A stretch of DNA of 47,909 nucleotides from NCBI GenBank assembly GCA_934716995.1, contig CAKUYO010000017.1:1-47909 (forward strand), given 5' to 3'. The position numbers were made by a program, and so were the translations under genes. The stretch comes from an uncultured Bacteroidales bacterium (GTDB taxonomy: Bacteria; Bacteroidota; Bacteroidia; Bacteroidales; Paludibacteraceae). Below, piece after piece: positions 46,948 to 47,909 of the stretch; the first letter of the stretch is position 1; every line of letters begins with the position of its first letter. Below the pieces are notes generated by a model. It made no database searches and was not told where the DNA came from. It saw nothing but the letters and a program-made list of their open reading frames with translations.

Positions 46948-47790
46948 TTAGCGTGATTTTTTTGTATTTTTCTGCTCAAAGGGGTGTTTTACTGCCCTGT
47001 GTGCGGCTTTTTGAGTCTGTTTTTGTTGTTTTGAGGTCATATCGGCGTTGCGATAGGGGATACCGATACTGTTTTTGCCTGTGAGTATTTCGTACCAGAC
47101 GCAAGATGCGGTGTAGCGTCCGTATATATAGTTGAGGTGGTAACCGTCCCGGCAGAGAGTGTCGCCGAGGGTATGGCGTGCGTTCTGTATGGCGGTGCCG
47201 CAGGGTATGAGCAGCAGTGCGGGGTGTTGCTGCAAGACATAGCGTGTGCAGGCAAGAATGCTGTCGTTCATAACGGATTGGCTGCAGGCATAGCGCGGGA
47301 AAGCGGGGTGAGTGGCTGTTTGCGCGTAGGACCATGTCTGGAGCCAGCAGAGTTGTGCCTGCGGTTGGTAGAGGCGTACGCTGTCAATGAGTTGGCTGAG
47401 CCATGGCTCGTAACTGCTACGTATGCCGCTGTCGTGGCTGGCTTGTTGGAGCGAGATATAGTCCCACTGACGTAAGCGTAGTGCCTGCCGCAGGGTGTAG
47501 GGTTCGTGGATTGTGCGGACTCCGTTTTCTATGAGACGGAAACTGTAGGCGGCGGTGTCCCGGTCAAGAAAGCGGTGGTGTTGCTCCAATGAGCAGCCGC
47601 CATAGTAGAGATTGCCGATCAGGACAGGTTGCCCTGCGGATCGGCATATCGGCGCGAGTTCCTGCTCTACGGCGTCCCATGAAAAACTATTGCCTATACA
47701 CAGGATATGCAATGTATCCCGGTCGGCGGCTTGTGCTGAGCAGCAGCCTAAAAGCAAAGCGGTTATAAACAGATATAATGCTTTTCTCAT
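46948..47790 (-). CDS. DUF4886 (SGNH-hydrolase-like) secreted protein
   Basis: The 280-residue protein has a signal peptide (MRKALYLFITALLLGCCSAQ) and the SGNH block I-like ILCIGNSFSWDAVEQELA, a block with GGCSLEQHHRFL, WDYISLQQASHDSG and the C-terminal DGYHLNYIYGRYTASCVWYE containing the Asp-x-x-His pair. DUF4886 proteins of Bacteroidota often occur with polysaccharide utilisation genes and may be esterases. A basic tail (TKKSR end) is unusual. No PUL genes are near. Confidence 0.87.
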   Translation of the reverse strand: MRKALYLFITALLLGCCSAQAADRDTLHILCIGNSFSWDAVEQELAPICRSAGQPVLIGNLYYGGCSLEQHHRFLDRDTAAYSFRLIENGVRTIHEPYTLRQALRLRQWDYISLQQASHDSGIRSSYEPWLSQLIDSVRLYQPQAQLCWLQTWSYAQTATHPAFPRYACSQSVMNDSILACTRYVLQQHPALLLIPCGTAIQNARHTLGDTLCRDGYHLNYIYGRYTASCVWYEILTGKNSIGIPYRNADMTSKQQKQTQKAAHRAVKHPFEQKNTKKSR

Positions 47791-47834
47791 AGTATTCTAT
47801 CGGTATTCTATCGTGAACAACCCGATAATCACCC

Positions 47835-47867
47835 ATTGTATATTCAAATTATCGTTTGTATCTTTGC
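47835..47867 (+). promoter_or_regulatory. Promoter reading out of the window
   Basis: ATTG (47835-47838), 20 bases, TATCTTTGC (47859-47867). The gene it serves lies beyond the right edge. Confidence 0.72.
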
Positions 47868-47909
47868 AAAAGATTTAGCATCAAAGTGTGGAACAAGACC
47901 GAAATCACC

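Overview
The window looks like a chromosomal segment of a Bacteroidales bacterium (phylum Bacteroidota), probably an uncultured host-associated lineage; that last point is inference. The evidence is the many promoters of the Bacteroidota type (TTTG, a 20-base spacer, then TAnnTTTGC), the near absence of Shine-Dalgarno sequences, and lineage-typical proteins: PorX, DUF5606, DUF5063, DUF4886, a GT3-type glycogen synthase, a GldK-like lipoprotein and a pRiA4b ORF-3-like protein.

Layout. Bases 1-4146 (+) hold a capsule-type sugar transferase cut by the window edge, xseB, the response regulator/phosphatase PorX and an EEP-family phosphodiesterase. Bases 4211-9032 (-) hold an unknown lipoprotein with two tandem paralogous membrane proteins, a membrane-anchored TPR/HTH regulator, smpB and a CNNM/CBS transporter. 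Bases 9186-11467 (+) hold DUF5606, a NIF3-family protein and a coiled-coil zinc-ribbon protein. Bases 11520-16442 (-) are the clearest accessory region: an S24 LexA-like peptidase, a VapE-type ATPase, a small HTH-like protein, two paralogous small basic proteins, a holin-like 2-TM protein, a DUF5675 lysozyme-like protein and a lipoprotein with a C-terminal TM. Bases 16764-19841 (+) carry an OPT transporter and fructose-bisphosphate aldolase. Bases 19902-21880 carry an AAA/DUF4143 ATPase and a YoeB-type toxin-antitoxin pair. Bases 21966-33000 carry tRNA modification (trmO, miaA), ribD, prmC, recX, glycogen synthase, a PKD lipoprotein, alkaline phosphatase, a DEDDy 3'-5' exonuclease and DUF5063. 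Bases 33083-38433 (+) carry a periplasmic coiled-coil protein, upp, a VanZ-like protein, dprA and topA. Bases 38539-47790 carry tRNA-Pro, an outer-membrane barrel, folP-cdaA (-), a gldK-like gene, gcvH, panD-tgt-LptF/G, tRNA-Asp and tRNA-Arg (-) and a DUF4886 esterase.

Most genes are conserved housekeeping. The striking feature is an unusually rich, multi-family set of short interspersed and tandem repeats. At least two larger families (about 85-95 bp, three copies each), a short family with inverted-repeat arms, and many 7-12 bp tandem units (GCATTGT, AACAAAG, AATTCAT, TTTGTAAA, CCTTAAAG, AATTAACGG) fill intergenic spaces. They also sit in frame inside at least four genes (the accessory lipoprotein, VapE, TrmO, glycogen synthase), where they add peptide linkers, recalling the palindromic elements of Rickettsia. 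This repeat-invasion phenomenon is my best candidate for something undescribed. Other notable points are two divergent promoter pairs interleaved with identical geometry, a leaderless prmC, a probable CTG start for the LptF/G permease and a Tgt without its zinc-binding cysteines.
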